From Fen-183 sp035430045 (GTDB lineage: Bacteria > Acidobacteriota > Thermoanaerobaculia > UBA5066): a DNA stretch of 64,000 bases. This document shows positions 7,786 to 15,988 of the stretch, piece after piece. Under the pieces are notes generated by a model. That model was not told the origin of the DNA and made no database searches. It saw nothing but the letters and a program-made list of their open reading frames with translations. The stretch is taken from positions 186,001 to 250,000 of the forward strand of contig JBGASW010000002.1 of assembly GCA_044229475.1 (NCBI GenBank), read 5' to 3'. Positions within the stretch are counted from its first letter, which is position 1. Each line of letters begins with the position of its first letter. Made by a program: the position numbers and the translations under genes.

Positions 7786-9279
7786 ATGTCCAAGCGCCCG
7801 CCGTCCCACGACGTCGACGTGAGGCTGGGGAGCGGAACCCAGGCGTCGCCGGAACCGCTCGACCCCGAAACGCCGTTTCGCATCCTCGTGATCGGGGACT
7901 TCGGCGGCGCGGGCGCCGGCCCGCTCGCGGCGCGAGCGCTGCACGCCGTCGACCGGGACGTACTCGAGGAGGAGCTCGCACGTCTTCAGGCGGTCGTGGA
8001 CGCGCCGCTCGGCGGCGGGCGCGGCGCGAAGATCACGCTGCGCGACCTCGACGACTTCCACCCGGACCGACTCCTCGAGCGGGTCGACACCCTGGCCGGG
8101 TTGCGGAGGACGCGCGAGCGGCTCGAGGATCCCCGGACGTTCCAGGAGGCGGCCGGGGAGATTCGCGCGTGGGCCGGCCCACCGCCCGAGCCACGAGAAA
8201 GAGCCGCCGCGCCGGCCGGCGCAGGGGACGACATCGTCGGCGAGCTCCTCGCGGGGGCCTCGCGCCGGGCGAAGGCCGCGGATACCGCGTTCGAGGCCGA
8301 ACTGAAGGCGATCGTGCGGCCCCATCTCGCCCCGGAAGAGGACGCCGACCTGCCGCGCCTGAGGGATGCGGTGGACGAGGCGCGCTCGGGACTGCTCCGC
8401 GCGATCCTCCGCAGCCCCCGCTTCCGGGAGGTCGAGGCCGCGTGGCGTTCTCTCGACCTGCTCGTGCGCCGGATCGGGGACGAGGCCGTTCGCGTCTTCT
8501 TCCTCGACGTGTCGCGCGCATCGCTCGTGGAGGACCTTTCGAGCCACGAGAAGCTTTCCGGAACGGGACTCTTCCGGCGCCTCGTGACGGAGACGCTCGA
8601 CACGCCGGGTGCGGAGCCGTGGGGAGCCGTCGTCGGGCTCTACGACTTCGGCCCGACGCTCGCCGACGCGGCGCTGCTGTCCCGCATCGCCAAGATCGCC
8701 CAGGCGGCCGGGGCTCCCTTCCTCGCGGGCGCCCGTCCGGAGCTCGTCGGCTGTGCGTCCCTCGCCCGGACGCCGGATCCCGACGACTGGAAGAAGCCCG
8801 AGGATGACGGGGCCGTCATCTGGGAGGAGCTGCGCGCTCTGCCGGAAGCCGGCTGGGTTGCGCTCGCGCTGCCTCGTCTCATGTTGCGCCTCCCGTACGG
8901 TGCGAAGACCGATCCGATCGAGGCTTTCCCCTTCGAGGAGATCCCGCACGCCCCGGAACACGAGGCCTACCTCTGGGGAAACGCGGCCCTCGCCTGCGCG
9001 CTCGTGCTCGCCGGCGCGTTCGAGCTGGGCGGATGGAACCTCAGGCCCGAGACGGCGGCCGAGGTCCAGGGCCTGCCCGCGCACGTCTTCAAGGACGGCC
9101 TCGAAATGCGGGTCACTCCGCCGTCCGAGGTCGTCCTGACTCTCCGCGCCGCGGAGAGGATTCTCGAGGCCGGGCTCGTTCCGGTTCTGTCGTTGAAGGG
9201 GAGCGAGAGCGTGCGCGTCGCGCGACTTCAGCCAATCGCGAGCCCGCTGCGCGCGCTCGCCGGGAGATGGCTGCGCTGA
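7786..9279 (+). CDS. Fused TssB-TssC sheath-like protein, TssC end missing
   Basis: 497 aa, ATG with GAGGAGG upstream. Residues about 29-110 resemble TssB/VipA: FRILVIGDFGG, then a region ending FHPDRLLERV (compare FEPDRIVQQV in this window's TssB). From about 145 it resembles TssC/VipB: EVEAAWRSLDLLV (TssC: KLEGSWRGLHHLV), VVGLYDFGP (ALIGDYEFG), LPRLMLRLPYG, YLWGNAALA and GLPAHVF. It stops where TssC continues into LSTQLPYIFAVSRFAHYLK, so the C-terminal gpW/gp25-like part is absent. Complete separate tssB and tssC genes exist at 30-32 kb. It may be a mini-sheath, a sheath regulator or a loading platform. An NlpC-like gene follows 42 bp later. Confidence 0.75.
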   Translation: MSKRPPSHDVDVRLGSGTQASPEPLDPETPFRILVIGDFGGAGAGPLAARALHAVDRDVLEEELARLQAVVDAPLGGGRGAKITLRDLDDFHPDRLLERVDTLAGLRRTRERLEDPRTFQEAAGEIRAWAGPPPEPRERAAAPAGAGDDIVGELLAGASRRAKAADTAFEAELKAIVRPHLAPEEDADLPRLRDAVDEARSGLLRAILRSPRFREVEAAWRSLDLLVRRIGDEAVRVFFLDVSRASLVEDLSSHEKLSGTGLFRRLVTETLDTPGAEPWGAVVGLYDFGPTLADAALLSRIAKIAQAAGAPFLAGARPELVGCASLARTPDPDDWKKPEDDGAVIWEELRALPEAGWVALALPRLMLRLPYGAKTDPIEAFPFEEIPHAPEHEAYLWGNAALACALVLAGAFELGGWNLRPETAAEVQGLPAHVFKDGLEMRVTPPSEVVLTLRAAERILEAGLVPVLSLKGSESVRVARLQPIASPLRALAGRWLR

Positions 9280-9321
9280 CGGTGCCGGCTGCCGCTCAGG
9301 ATTCGTGGGAAAGGGAGCGTC

Positions 9322-10383
9322 ATGGCGAACTTCTTCGACGCGTTTTCCGGCAAGGACATCACGACCCTGCGCGTCACCAAGGGCTCGAAGTTCCGGATCG
9401 GCCTCTACGGCGGCGCACCCGGCGGGGTCAAACTGAACGTGACGACGGCCAAGGACGGAAGCGACGCGAAGGCGCCGGACCCCGCCGTCAAGTTCATTGC
9501 CGAGCAGGGCTCGTGGCGCCTGATCTACGAGATCGACTCGAACCGGATCCAGAGCGAGAAAGTGCGCGCCTGCTGGGACGGCAACGACTACTCGGCTCCC
9601 GTCGCGCTGACGCTCGGCGCCGGCGCCGGCGGCGGAAAGGCCGATGTTCGCCGGGCCATCGTCCAGCTCGCCCGCACCTTCGTTCCGAACGCGCATTACC
9701 TGTGGGGCACGGCCGGCAACACGCCGGGCAGCGGAGACGGGAATCCGGGCGGCGGCAAAATGGCGGCGGCCGTGATGCGTTCCCCCAGCCTGAACCCGTC
9801 CGAAACGGCAAAAGATAAGGTCCTCGGGGTGTGCATGGCCGTGCAGCCGCAGTTCGACGGTTACAACACCTGCGCCGGTCGCTCGCGGGGCAGGACCGGC
9901 AGCCTCGACGAGTTCCTCAAGGCCTGTCAGGCCAAGATCGACGCCGGCCAGACGGACCAGACGACGTGGCCCGGCGGCGGAGGCGGCAACCTGTATCCCC
10001 GCAAGTACCACTTTCGGGGCGACCTCGCGGGAAACGGCAACGTGGTCTGGGGCGAGTCCTGCGCGGGCGTCCGGCACTTCGACTGCGTCGGGCTGGTGAA
10101 CTACTGCTACGGCAAGCACTGGTACAGGGGGGCGTTCGGTCTCGACATCAAGTTCTTCCGGAACCCGATGGCGGGCACGGTGTCTCTCACGGGAGAAAGC
10201 GACCTGATGGACGCCGACATCCTGATCAAGCCGGGCGACGTGCACATCGGCATGCTCTTCCGGAACGGCCAGTCGTGGTCCGTCGTCCAGGCCGAGAGCA
10301 CCGAGATCGGCCTGACCGATACCGCGGTTTTCGACCCCAAGGAATGGGATCGCTACCGCATGCAGGACGCGTTCCTGGTGTAG
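9322..10383 (+). CDS. NlpC/P60-like putative amidase effector with N-terminal beta domain
   Basis: 353 aa, ATG with AAAGGGAG. Residues 1-100 form a strand-rich domain (FRIGLYGG, WRLIYEID), and a Gly-rich linker follows at 99-105. The remainder holds an NlpC/P60-type site: HFDCVGLVNY with Cys 255, KPGDVHIGML with His 308, and VVQAES as the following strand. A 70-residue Gly-rich insertion sits inside the catalytic half. Family members are peptidoglycan endopeptidases or amidases. There is no signal peptide, so T6SS export is the simplest route. It follows the TssB-TssC fusion on the same strand, 42 bp away, and may form a transcription unit with it. Confidence 0.6.
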   Translation: MANFFDAFSGKDITTLRVTKGSKFRIGLYGGAPGGVKLNVTTAKDGSDAKAPDPAVKFIAEQGSWRLIYEIDSNRIQSEKVRACWDGNDYSAPVALTLGAGAGGGKADVRRAIVQLARTFVPNAHYLWGTAGNTPGSGDGNPGGGKMAAAVMRSPSLNPSETAKDKVLGVCMAVQPQFDGYNTCAGRSRGRTGSLDEFLKACQAKIDAGQTDQTTWPGGGGGNLYPRKYHFRGDLAGNGNVVWGESCAGVRHFDCVGLVNYCYGKHWYRGAFGLDIKFFRNPMAGTVSLTGESDLMDADILIKPGDVHIGMLFRNGQSWSVVQAESTEIGLTDTAVFDPKEWDRYRMQDAFLV

Positions 10384-10394
10384 CGTTCGACACC

Positions 10395-10703
10395 ATGTCG
10401 ATCGAGATCCGCCACCACGTCGCACACCTTCAGCAGGCGAACCCCCATGATTGCTGGGCCACGGCGATCGCCATGGTGATGGGGCGGCATTCGTCGGCCG
10501 GGGTCGATCACGTGAAGAACCTCACGCGGGCGCACGACATCGTGCCGGATCAGAGACCTTCGAAGGCGCGATGGTCGTCCCCGACTTCATCCTCGCGAGG
10601 CGGTAGGCGGGCGCCCTTCGGTCATGAACCGGCCTGGTCGTGGACGGCCGAAGCCGAGACACCCGGCGGGATGAAGACGCCGCGCGCCTCGTCGGCGGCC
10701 TGA
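10395..10703 (+). pseudogene. Truncated or frameshifted papain-like cysteine peptidase fragment
   Basis: The frame from ATG 10395 encodes 102 aa. Residues 1-50 look like the start of a papain-like (C39/AvrRpt2-like) domain: LQQANPHDCWATAIAMVMG with the Cys-Trp-Ala nucleophile motif, then VKNL. After IVPDQ the sequence becomes Arg/Ser/Pro-rich and unlike a protein core. A neighbouring frame gives ETFEGAMVVPDFILARR and stops at 10606, just before the facing gene ends at 10622. A single-base indel near 10550-10555 would explain this. Either way the catalytic His is absent, so the gene is probably dead or an assembly error. It starts 11 bp after the NlpC-like gene. Confidence 0.45.
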
Positions 10704-11797
10704 CGGCAGAAGGCGCTCATGAACGAGTCCGGAAAGTCGTCCGGACGACTCGCCCCCACGACCCATGTCTGGAACGCCGCCTCCCGGGCCGCCTGAATCA
10801 TGCGGGTCGTCACCAGGTTCGCAAACGGACGGAACAGCGTGCTGTTCAAGAGCGTTTGTTCCATCTGCAGCTTTGTCGCTCGGTCGACGCTCGACCCGAT
10901 CCACTCCCCCAACGTCTCGTCGATGAACGTCTCGACGAACTTGTCGAGCGCCTCCCTGCGGCCGGCGGGGTTCTTCTCGGCCACCTCGAACACCATTGCG
11001 GCGTCCACGGGGCGCTGTTTCAGCTGAGCCTCGGCCCGCACGAGGGGCCAGACGCACTTCGCGTACTCCTTGAGTGCCGCCATGAACGACTTCAGGAGAG
11101 CGGTCCGTCCCGCCTTGGCCGCCTTCCTCAGAGCAGCACGGATGCCTCGCTGCGTGATCTCCTCGGTCGCGGAGACAGCCGTCCCCATGCCCGCGAGAAA
11201 GAAATCCGGCGCGTGCTCGTCGACCCACCGGTAGATCGGCACGAGGCCCGCCGAGTTGAACTCCGTCAGGTTCTCGTCGATGTTCGGGCGAGTCCAGACG
11301 GCCGGTCCTCCCGGGGCGTCCTGGAGGATCTGCGCTCCACCGCGACCGGGCCGGCCTTCCACGACGGCCACCCGCGCAAGCTGCACGGTGCCATCGCCGC
11401 CGCCGGTCGGCGTGATGCTTCGTATCTTGTAGCCGACGGTCACCTCGTCCGAGTCGTTCACGAGGAGCGCCAGGATGATCCAGTAGCCGAGTTCAGGCCT
11501 CCGACCGAGGTCGCGCCAGTTCTGCGTGGCCCCGAGCAGGCTGCGGCGAATCGACTGGACCAGCACGCAGTCGCCCACTCGGTAGCACGGGTCCCCGTGA
11601 CGCGGCGGAAAGGACATGTCGCTCGCGTCCGTGATCAGGTCCCCGTGAACGTCGTACTCGAAAACCGCGGGCAGACCGAGTCCGGACGGCGGGGGCATCC
11701 GGCCGGCCATCGAGGGCGGCTCGGCGCGTCCCGTCGGTGACCAGTGGTCGATGTACGCCCGCTGTGCGTAATGAGGAGCGTTTGGAGGAGGGGCCAT
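10622..11797 (-). CDS. Unknown protein in effector section
   Basis: 391 aa from ATG 11797, chosen because GGGAGG lies 7 nt upstream; an ATG eight codons earlier lacks one. Family not recognised. The N-terminal 60 residues are Pro-rich and disordered-looking. A strand-rich part follows (DPCYRVGDCVLV, LGYWIILALLVND). From about residue 205 it is mainly helical, with an AALRKAAKAGRTALLKS block and an EKNPAGRREALDKFVETF helix. No signal peptide or clear membrane segment. Last gene of the long minus-strand VgrG section, 92 bp after a putative cysteine-active-site protein. It could be effector, immunity or accessory; nothing decides between these. Confidence 0.6.
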   Translation of the reverse strand: MAPPPNAPHYAQRAYIDHWSPTGRAEPPSMAGRMPPPSGLGLPAVFEYDVHGDLITDASDMSFPPRHGDPCYRVGDCVLVQSIRRSLLGATQNWRDLGRRPELGYWIILALLVNDSDEVTVGYKIRSITPTGGGDGTVQLARVAVVEGRPGRGGAQILQDAPGGPAVWTRPNIDENLTEFNSAGLVPIYRWVDEHAPDFFLAGMGTAVSATEEITQRGIRAALRKAAKAGRTALLKSFMAALKEYAKCVWPLVRAEAQLKQRPVDAAMVFEVAEKNPAGRREALDKFVETFIDETLGEWIGSSVDRATKLQMEQTLLNSTLFRPFANLVTTRMIQAAREAAFQTWVVGASRPDDFPDSFMSAFCRQAADEARGVFIPPGVSASAVHDQAGS

Positions 11798-11889
11798 GGC
11801 GTCACCTCCCTGAACATGCACTCCGGGCGGAAGTCAGGCGGATCATGTGACGGGGGCGGGTTCCGAACAAGGGCTTTCCGGAGCGGCTT

Positions 11890-12441
11890 CTAGGTCCAGC
11901 CCCAGAACAGCGAGTACCGCATCGAGGGGCGGCCGGCCTTGAAGGCCGCCGGCGAGGGAAAGATGAGCGGATCGCCGACGTCGAGCGTGGAATGCCAGTC
12001 GAACACGTACACGTGGTCGCCGGTCACGGTGACCGCGGTGGCCGTGTGATAGTCGTGCGGCGGGTCGCTGGGCGTGCGGTCCTGCGGGCCGGCGCTGACC
12101 AGAAACTCGTAGCCGGCCTTCCCCACGGCCGCCCTCAGGACACGCGCCGTGGTCTCGGCCACACCCGTGCAGGCCTGGCGGTCACCGAGACGCCGCCAGT
12201 AGTCCCGCGTGAGGTTTCCGGCTTCCGGGAATCCGGCCTTGTCCATCACGAACTTGTCCGCATCCGCCAGGCTCATGTTCCAGGCGTTGGCGAAGTTCCG
12301 CGCCGTGCCCGCGTGGCCGATTCCTCCGAAGACCTTGAAGGCGCTCACGCGCGGCAGCAGGAGGCGGCATTGTGCGTCGTCCCGCACCGCTTTCACGATC
12401 GCGTCGGCCATGCCACGGGTCAGACCGTATACGTCCGCCAT
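11890..12441 (-). CDS. Unknown protein with Cys-His-Asp pattern, possible cysteine hydrolase effector
   Basis: 183 aa, ATG 12441, 9 bp after the TIGR02270 gene. Family not recognised. Residues 1-85 are helical. The second half has a layout seen in papain/transglutaminase-fold enzymes: RQACTGVAETTARVL with Cys 91 at a helix start, DYHTATAVTV with His 132 on a strand, and VYVFDWH with Asp 148 on the next strand. Such folds include amidases, deamidases and peptidases. Small size, lack of a signal and location in the VgrG section suggest T6SS cargo, but the assignment rests only on residue order and spacing. Confidence 0.6.
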   Translation of the reverse strand: MADVYGLTRGMADAIVKAVRDDAQCRLLLPRVSAFKVFGGIGHAGTARNFANAWNMSLADADKFVMDKAGFPEAGNLTRDYWRRLGDRQACTGVAETTARVLRAAVGKAGYEFLVSAGPQDRTPSDPPHDYHTATAVTVTGDHVYVFDWHSTLDVGDPLIFPSPAAFKAGRPSMRYSLFWGWT

Positions 12442-12450
12442 CGTCCCCCC

Positions 12451-13689
12451 CTACGCCCGGCGCTTCTGCGGGAAGGCCTCGAGGTCTGCGAGGCGGCCCT
12501 TCCAGGTCCCGGCGAGAATGCCACGGAGGCGTGCCTCCCAGAGGGATTCCCGGTCGAGAGCCTCGAGCGCAGCCTCCGGGAGCCCCCGCGACAGATCGAC
12601 TCCGCGGCACCATCGTGTTCCCTTCGCGAATTCCGATCGGCGCGTTTCCCAGGCCTTCCGGGCCTGCCGCTCGTCGGGCAGCGGCATCTCGTCGAGGAAT
12701 TCCGCTTCGAACGAATCCGGTTCCGTGCCGTCGGCGGGTGGAACGACCGTGCGCCGGCCGGAGTCGACGTCCACACCGGTCAGCTTCGTGAAAGCCTGCC
12801 CGGCGAACGCGGACGCCGCGAGGTCGAGTCCCGCCATGGCGTGGAGGAGCGTCTCCACCCCCCCGGGGTGGCCGAGGACGCCGATCACACGGTAGCGCTC
12901 GGGGCCGGCACCGACATCCTTCACCCACGCGAGAACGAGCTGGAGATCCGCCGCGTCGCCCGTCGCGGCGACTAGGTACAGGGAGTCCGGGTCTGCGCCG
13001 TCCGAGCGCCTCCGGCCGCGGCGGACGTCGTCGAGCGCCCAGGACTGCCGGCACCAGAGGGCCGCTTCCCGTGCCGCCGAGCGCACACCGGGGTCCGGGT
13101 CCGAGAGGCCGCGCTCCCAGAAGGTCCGGGCCTGCGGGAGTGCGCAGAGGGCGGCGACGCGCCAGGCCTTGCGGCGGACGGCGGGATCCTCGGAGGCGAG
13201 CCAGGCTTCCTGCGCGCGGCCGTCGAGCCGCAGGCTGCCGCGCAGCGCGAGCGCCTCGGCCGCGGCGACGGAGCGGGGCGGCGGCGCGGAGGTGACGGCC
13301 CCCTGCAGGCGCGAGAGCAGCGCCTCGGACGGGCCGTGGGCGAACGCCTCCGCCAGTCCGTCGGCGCGCGGGCCCGTCGCGGACTCGAAAGCCTCCCAGA
13401 CCCTGTCCGCGCCGCCTGCGACCTTCGAACGGAGGAGGCCAAAGCCCGCGGCGAAGGCCTCGTCGGCGTCCTCGCCTTCCAGCCCGGGCCGGACGAATTC
13501 CGAGAGCTCGTCGCCCGCGATCAGGAGGCCCGAGACGTGCGCCTCGATCCTCTCCTCGAGCCGGCCGAGGTCGCGCGGCATGAACCGCGGCGAGCGCAGC
13601 GCCCCGCGCCGCTGCCCCCAGAGGAACGCGAGCTCCTCGAAGTGCTCCTCCACGAGGTCGGGCAGGAACTTCAGCGGAGCGTCGGTCAT
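12451..13689 (-). CDS. TIGR02270-family T6SS-associated protein
   Basis: 412 aa, ATG 13689. It starts with LVEEHFEELAFLWGQRR and then LGRLEERIEAHVSGLLIAGDE, the signature of TIGR02270, a family common in T6SS and VgrG loci of deltaproteobacteria-like genomes and of unknown function. The centre contains HEAT-like helical repeats, such as ASEDPAVRRKAWRVAAL and LSDPDPGVRSAAREAALW, so it is probably a solenoid that binds another protein. Cytoplasmic. It lies between DUF6484 and the Cys-His-Asp protein on the same strand, with gaps of 19 and 9 bp. Confidence 0.8.
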   Translation of the reverse strand: MTDAPLKFLPDLVEEHFEELAFLWGQRRGALRSPRFMPRDLGRLEERIEAHVSGLLIAGDELSEFVRPGLEGEDADEAFAAGFGLLRSKVAGGADRVWEAFESATGPRADGLAEAFAHGPSEALLSRLQGAVTSAPPPRSVAAAEALALRGSLRLDGRAQEAWLASEDPAVRRKAWRVAALCALPQARTFWERGLSDPDPGVRSAAREAALWCRQSWALDDVRRGRRRSDGADPDSLYLVAATGDAADLQLVLAWVKDVGAGPERYRVIGVLGHPGGVETLLHAMAGLDLAASAFAGQAFTKLTGVDVDSGRRTVVPPADGTEPDSFEAEFLDEMPLPDERQARKAWETRRSEFAKGTRWCRGVDLSRGLPEAALEALDRESLWEARLRGILAGTWKGRLADLEAFPQKRRA

Positions 13690-13708
13690 GGTCGCCGCGC
13701 GGCCCTTC

Positions 13709-14140
13709 TCAATTGAGCGACACCGACCCGCCCTTGATGCGGTTCATGCGCTTCGCGTGAGAGACGAGGTCCTTGCCCTTGATGAGGATCTTCCCGTCGG
13801 CGCGGATCGTGATGGAACCCTCCCCGACGCGGAGGACGAGTCCCTTCCTGGCTTCGAGAAGAAGTTCATCGGGTACGCGGCCAGGCGCCCCGTTCCCGGC
13901 CTCCAGGCGACCGACGACGACGGCCCGGGAGCCATCGGGGGGCGTCCACACGAGGACGTCGTCGCCTGGAGCGACGCGAAGCGCTAACGAATCCGATGTG
14001 ACGAGGAGATCGGCAGGGAAGGCGCTCTCCTCGTCCGAGAACGTCACGCTCACAGCACCGTGCTCGTCGACGGCGAGCACCTTCCCACGCGTCATCGAAA
14101 GCTGGCTCTTCGGAGTTGTCACGATCGTGTCCAATGTCAT
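13709..14140 (-). CDS. DUF6484-like VgrG-associated protein
   Basis: 143 aa. The RGKVLAVDEHGAVSVTF opening and the GDDVLVW / AVVVGRLE strands match the short beta-rich DUF6484 proteins found beside VgrG genes. The C-terminal ITIRADGKILIKGKDLVSHAKRMNRIKGGSV resembles the repetitive strand pattern of a VgrG needle, so a needle or tip accessory role is plausible. The ATG at 14140 follows AGGAG by only one base; a TTG at 14134 with 7-nt spacing may be the real start. It sits between the Imm11 gene and TIGR02270. Confidence 0.7.
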   Translation of the reverse strand: MTLDTIVTTPKSQLSMTRGKVLAVDEHGAVSVTFSDEESAFPADLLVTSDSLALRVAPGDDVLVWTPPDGSRAVVVGRLEAGNGAPGRVPDELLLEARKGLVLRVGEGSITIRADGKILIKGKDLVSHAKRMNRIKGGSVSLN

Positions 14141-14150
14141 TCTCCTGAGG

Positions 14151-14729
14151 TCATGCGATCGAGTGCTCTGGTTCGATGAAGTCCAACGTGTGAAAGCCGG
14201 CGGCCAAGAGGCGATCGCGAAGTTGCTCGTGAACGAGAATCGCGCCGGTCGACTCGGCGAGACGGAAGATGAGTGCGCCGCGAGCTCTTGCCTCGTCGAG
14301 GACGAGGTGCTCGAAGTCGACGTCGACCACCGGGCCCCCGGGATGAACCGTCGCTTCCGATCGACTCATGTCCGCGGCGGCAACCAGCCCGATGATGTTC
14401 GCCGCCTTGTAGTTGCTGTACGTCTTTCCGCTGTCCGGGTCCTCGACGAGAGTCTCGTAGAAATCGATGTTGTCGACTCCGGACGCCCGCAGGGCCTCCA
14501 CGAGATCATCGCGAAACAGAGGAATCTCGCAGCCCTGCAGCCACTCGGGCATCTCGGGTCCCTGATCGCCGGCGTTCGACTTGAGCCGCTCGAGCGTGAA
14601 TCGCAGCGGTTTCGGCAGGTCGCGCTCGATCCGCGTTCCGAAGGACCAACCGACCCCTTTGATGAAGGGCCAGTCCTGGATCCACCGGCACGGATGCTTG
14701 GCTGAGGAGCGTCTGAGGACGAAGTACAT
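14151..14729 (-). CDS. Imm11-family (DUF1629) immunity protein
   Basis: 192 aa, ATG 14729, 10 bp after the AHH-nuclease gene. The C-terminal half, with GALIFRLAESTGAILVHEQL and AGFHTLDF, matches the Imm11/DUF1629 family, whose members neutralise polymorphic toxins. Position directly downstream of a putative nuclease, on the same strand, supports a toxin-immunity pair. No signal peptide, as expected for protection against a cytoplasmic nuclease. G+C is visibly lower here than in neighbouring T6SS genes, consistent with recent acquisition of the pair. Confidence 0.75.
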   Translation of the reverse strand: MYFVLRRSSAKHPCRWIQDWPFIKGVGWSFGTRIERDLPKPLRFTLERLKSNAGDQGPEMPEWLQGCEIPLFRDDLVEALRASGVDNIDFYETLVEDPDSGKTYSNYKAANIIGLVAAADMSRSEATVHPGGPVVDVDFEHLVLDEARARGALIFRLAESTGAILVHEQLRDRLLAAGFHTLDFIEPEHSIA

Positions 14730-14739
14730 GGCGACGCCC

Positions 14740-15600
14740 TTACAGGCTTCGGCGCCGGGTACGGTTACGGTCCTGATTCTTCATCCAGGACTCCGAAAAC
14801 CCGGACGTGTAGAGGTCGTATTTCCAGTGCTTTGTGGGGAACGTCAGTCGGCTTCGGAGGTTCAGCGAGAGGCTGGCCAGACGGTTCACAAGCGTGTAAA
14901 GAGGCTCCTTCTTGGCCTTCTTCGTCTTTGCTGCTTCCGGGCACCACGGCACATCCTGGAATTTCTCGAGCTTGTCGTAAATCTGGTCGAGTTTCTTCCG
15001 CACGATTTCGTTGTAGTCGGTGTGGGCGTCGTGAAACTGCGCGCCCGAGAACTCGATCGCAGCGTCGACATACTCCTGGGCCGGGATGCCCGTGACCCTC
15101 TCGAACGTCTCCCCGTCCTCGCCCCACTGACTCTTGAGCCTCTTTCCCCTCTTCTTCCCCCGCTGGCTGTAGGCGTAGTTGCCGGTCAACCAGACGCCGT
15201 TCGTCGTGTTGTTGACGTCATACCCGACGTTTCCTTCGTCCTCTCCCTCGATCTGCAGTCCGTAGTCCGCATCGCGAAAGAGCTTGCTCTTCTGCAGGGA
15301 GGCGTCGCCGGGAATGAGGTGGTGCGCGGCGAACTCGACCGGGAGATCCTCCTCCCAGTCGTCGAACTGAACGCGGAGAGGGCTGGGATGTGTCGACGCG
15401 CAGTTCGTTCCGAGCGTGCCGGAGTTGTTTTCGTGCTCGATGCCTCCGGGAACCAGGCCGATGAGCGAATCTTCGTCGAAGTTCTGTTTCAAAACGTTCT
15501 TCTTCGACTTCGGCACGGACTTCTTCGTGCAGAAGTAGCAGTCTTCGTCGTGGTTATCGAGAAGAACGTCCACGCTTGCGCTCTCACCGAAGTCCGTCAC
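14740..15600 (-). CDS. AHH-family (HNH-like) nuclease effector
   Basis: 286 aa, GTG 15600. The central part fits the AHH nuclease pattern: FAAHHLIPG with His 93-His 94, then NNTTNGVWLT with Asn134-Gly135, then QFHDAHTDYN with His 190, His 193 and Tyr 196 before a long helix. These are metal and catalytic positions of the His-Me finger fold that cuts DNA. The N-terminus has a CYFC pair (21-24), possibly a zinc knuckle or a contact with the PAAR protein. It starts 4 bp after the DUF4150 PAAR-like gene and is followed by Imm11. Codon use is less GC-rich than in neighbours. Likely antibacterial cargo on the PAAR tip. Confidence 0.7.
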   Translation of the reverse strand: MTDFGESASVDVLLDNHDEDCYFCTKKSVPKSKKNVLKQNFDEDSLIGLVPGGIEHENNSGTLGTNCASTHPSPLRVQFDDWEEDLPVEFAAHHLIPGDASLQKSKLFRDADYGLQIEGEDEGNVGYDVNNTTNGVWLTGNYAYSQRGKKRGKRLKSQWGEDGETFERVTGIPAQEYVDAAIEFSGAQFHDAHTDYNEIVRKKLDQIYDKLEKFQDVPWCPEAAKTKKAKKEPLYTLVNRLASLSLNLRSRLTFPTKHWKYDLYTSGFSESWMKNQDRNRTRRRSL

Positions 15601-15604
15601 ACCG

Positions 15605-15988
15605 TCACCCCATGATGTTCTTTTTGTTGTGGAAGAGCTGGTCTCCCATCCGGCAGACGTTGTTGCCCTCGAACTTCACGTCGAAGGAATAGAGCAGGTA
15701 CTCGCAGACGCTCATGTTGATGCTCGAGAGGATGCCGCCGGCGACGCCGGCCTCGTCGCCCGAGGAACGCATGTACTGCGCACCCTTGACCATCGGCATC
15801 GCGCCGTCCGTCGTGACGGTGTTGGGCCCCTGCGAGGTGTCCGAGGACATCCCGACGTTCGGGTAGGGGATCGGCACCGGGCTCGGCGCCGGCGGCGCCG
15901 GCGTCTTGCAGACGTCCGGAAACACGATGGACGTCCCGCCGCTCTGCTTGTGAACGATGCCGCGGAAGTTCGCGAACGTTGCGGCCAT
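15605..15988 (-). CDS. DUF4150 PAAR-like tip protein
   Basis: 127 aa from ATG 15988, with a GGGAGGAA ribosome site. VCKTPAPPAPSPVPIPYPN is the DUF4150/Tox-PAAR-like signature, followed by GPNTVTTDGAMPMVKGAQY and a Cys/His-containing end (SVCEYLL, NNVCRMGDQLFHN). These proteins cap the VgrG spike and often carry or recruit toxins. Its start overlaps the ketosynthase-like stop (ATGA), so translation is coupled, and the AHH nuclease follows 4 bp later, marking it as that toxin's carrier. Confidence 0.85.
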   Translation of the reverse strand: MAATFANFRGIVHKQSGGTSIVFPDVCKTPAPPAPSPVPIPYPNVGMSSDTSQGPNTVTTDGAMPMVKGAQYMRSSGDEAGVAGGILSSINMSVCEYLLYSFDVKFEGNNVCRMGDQLFHNKKNIMG

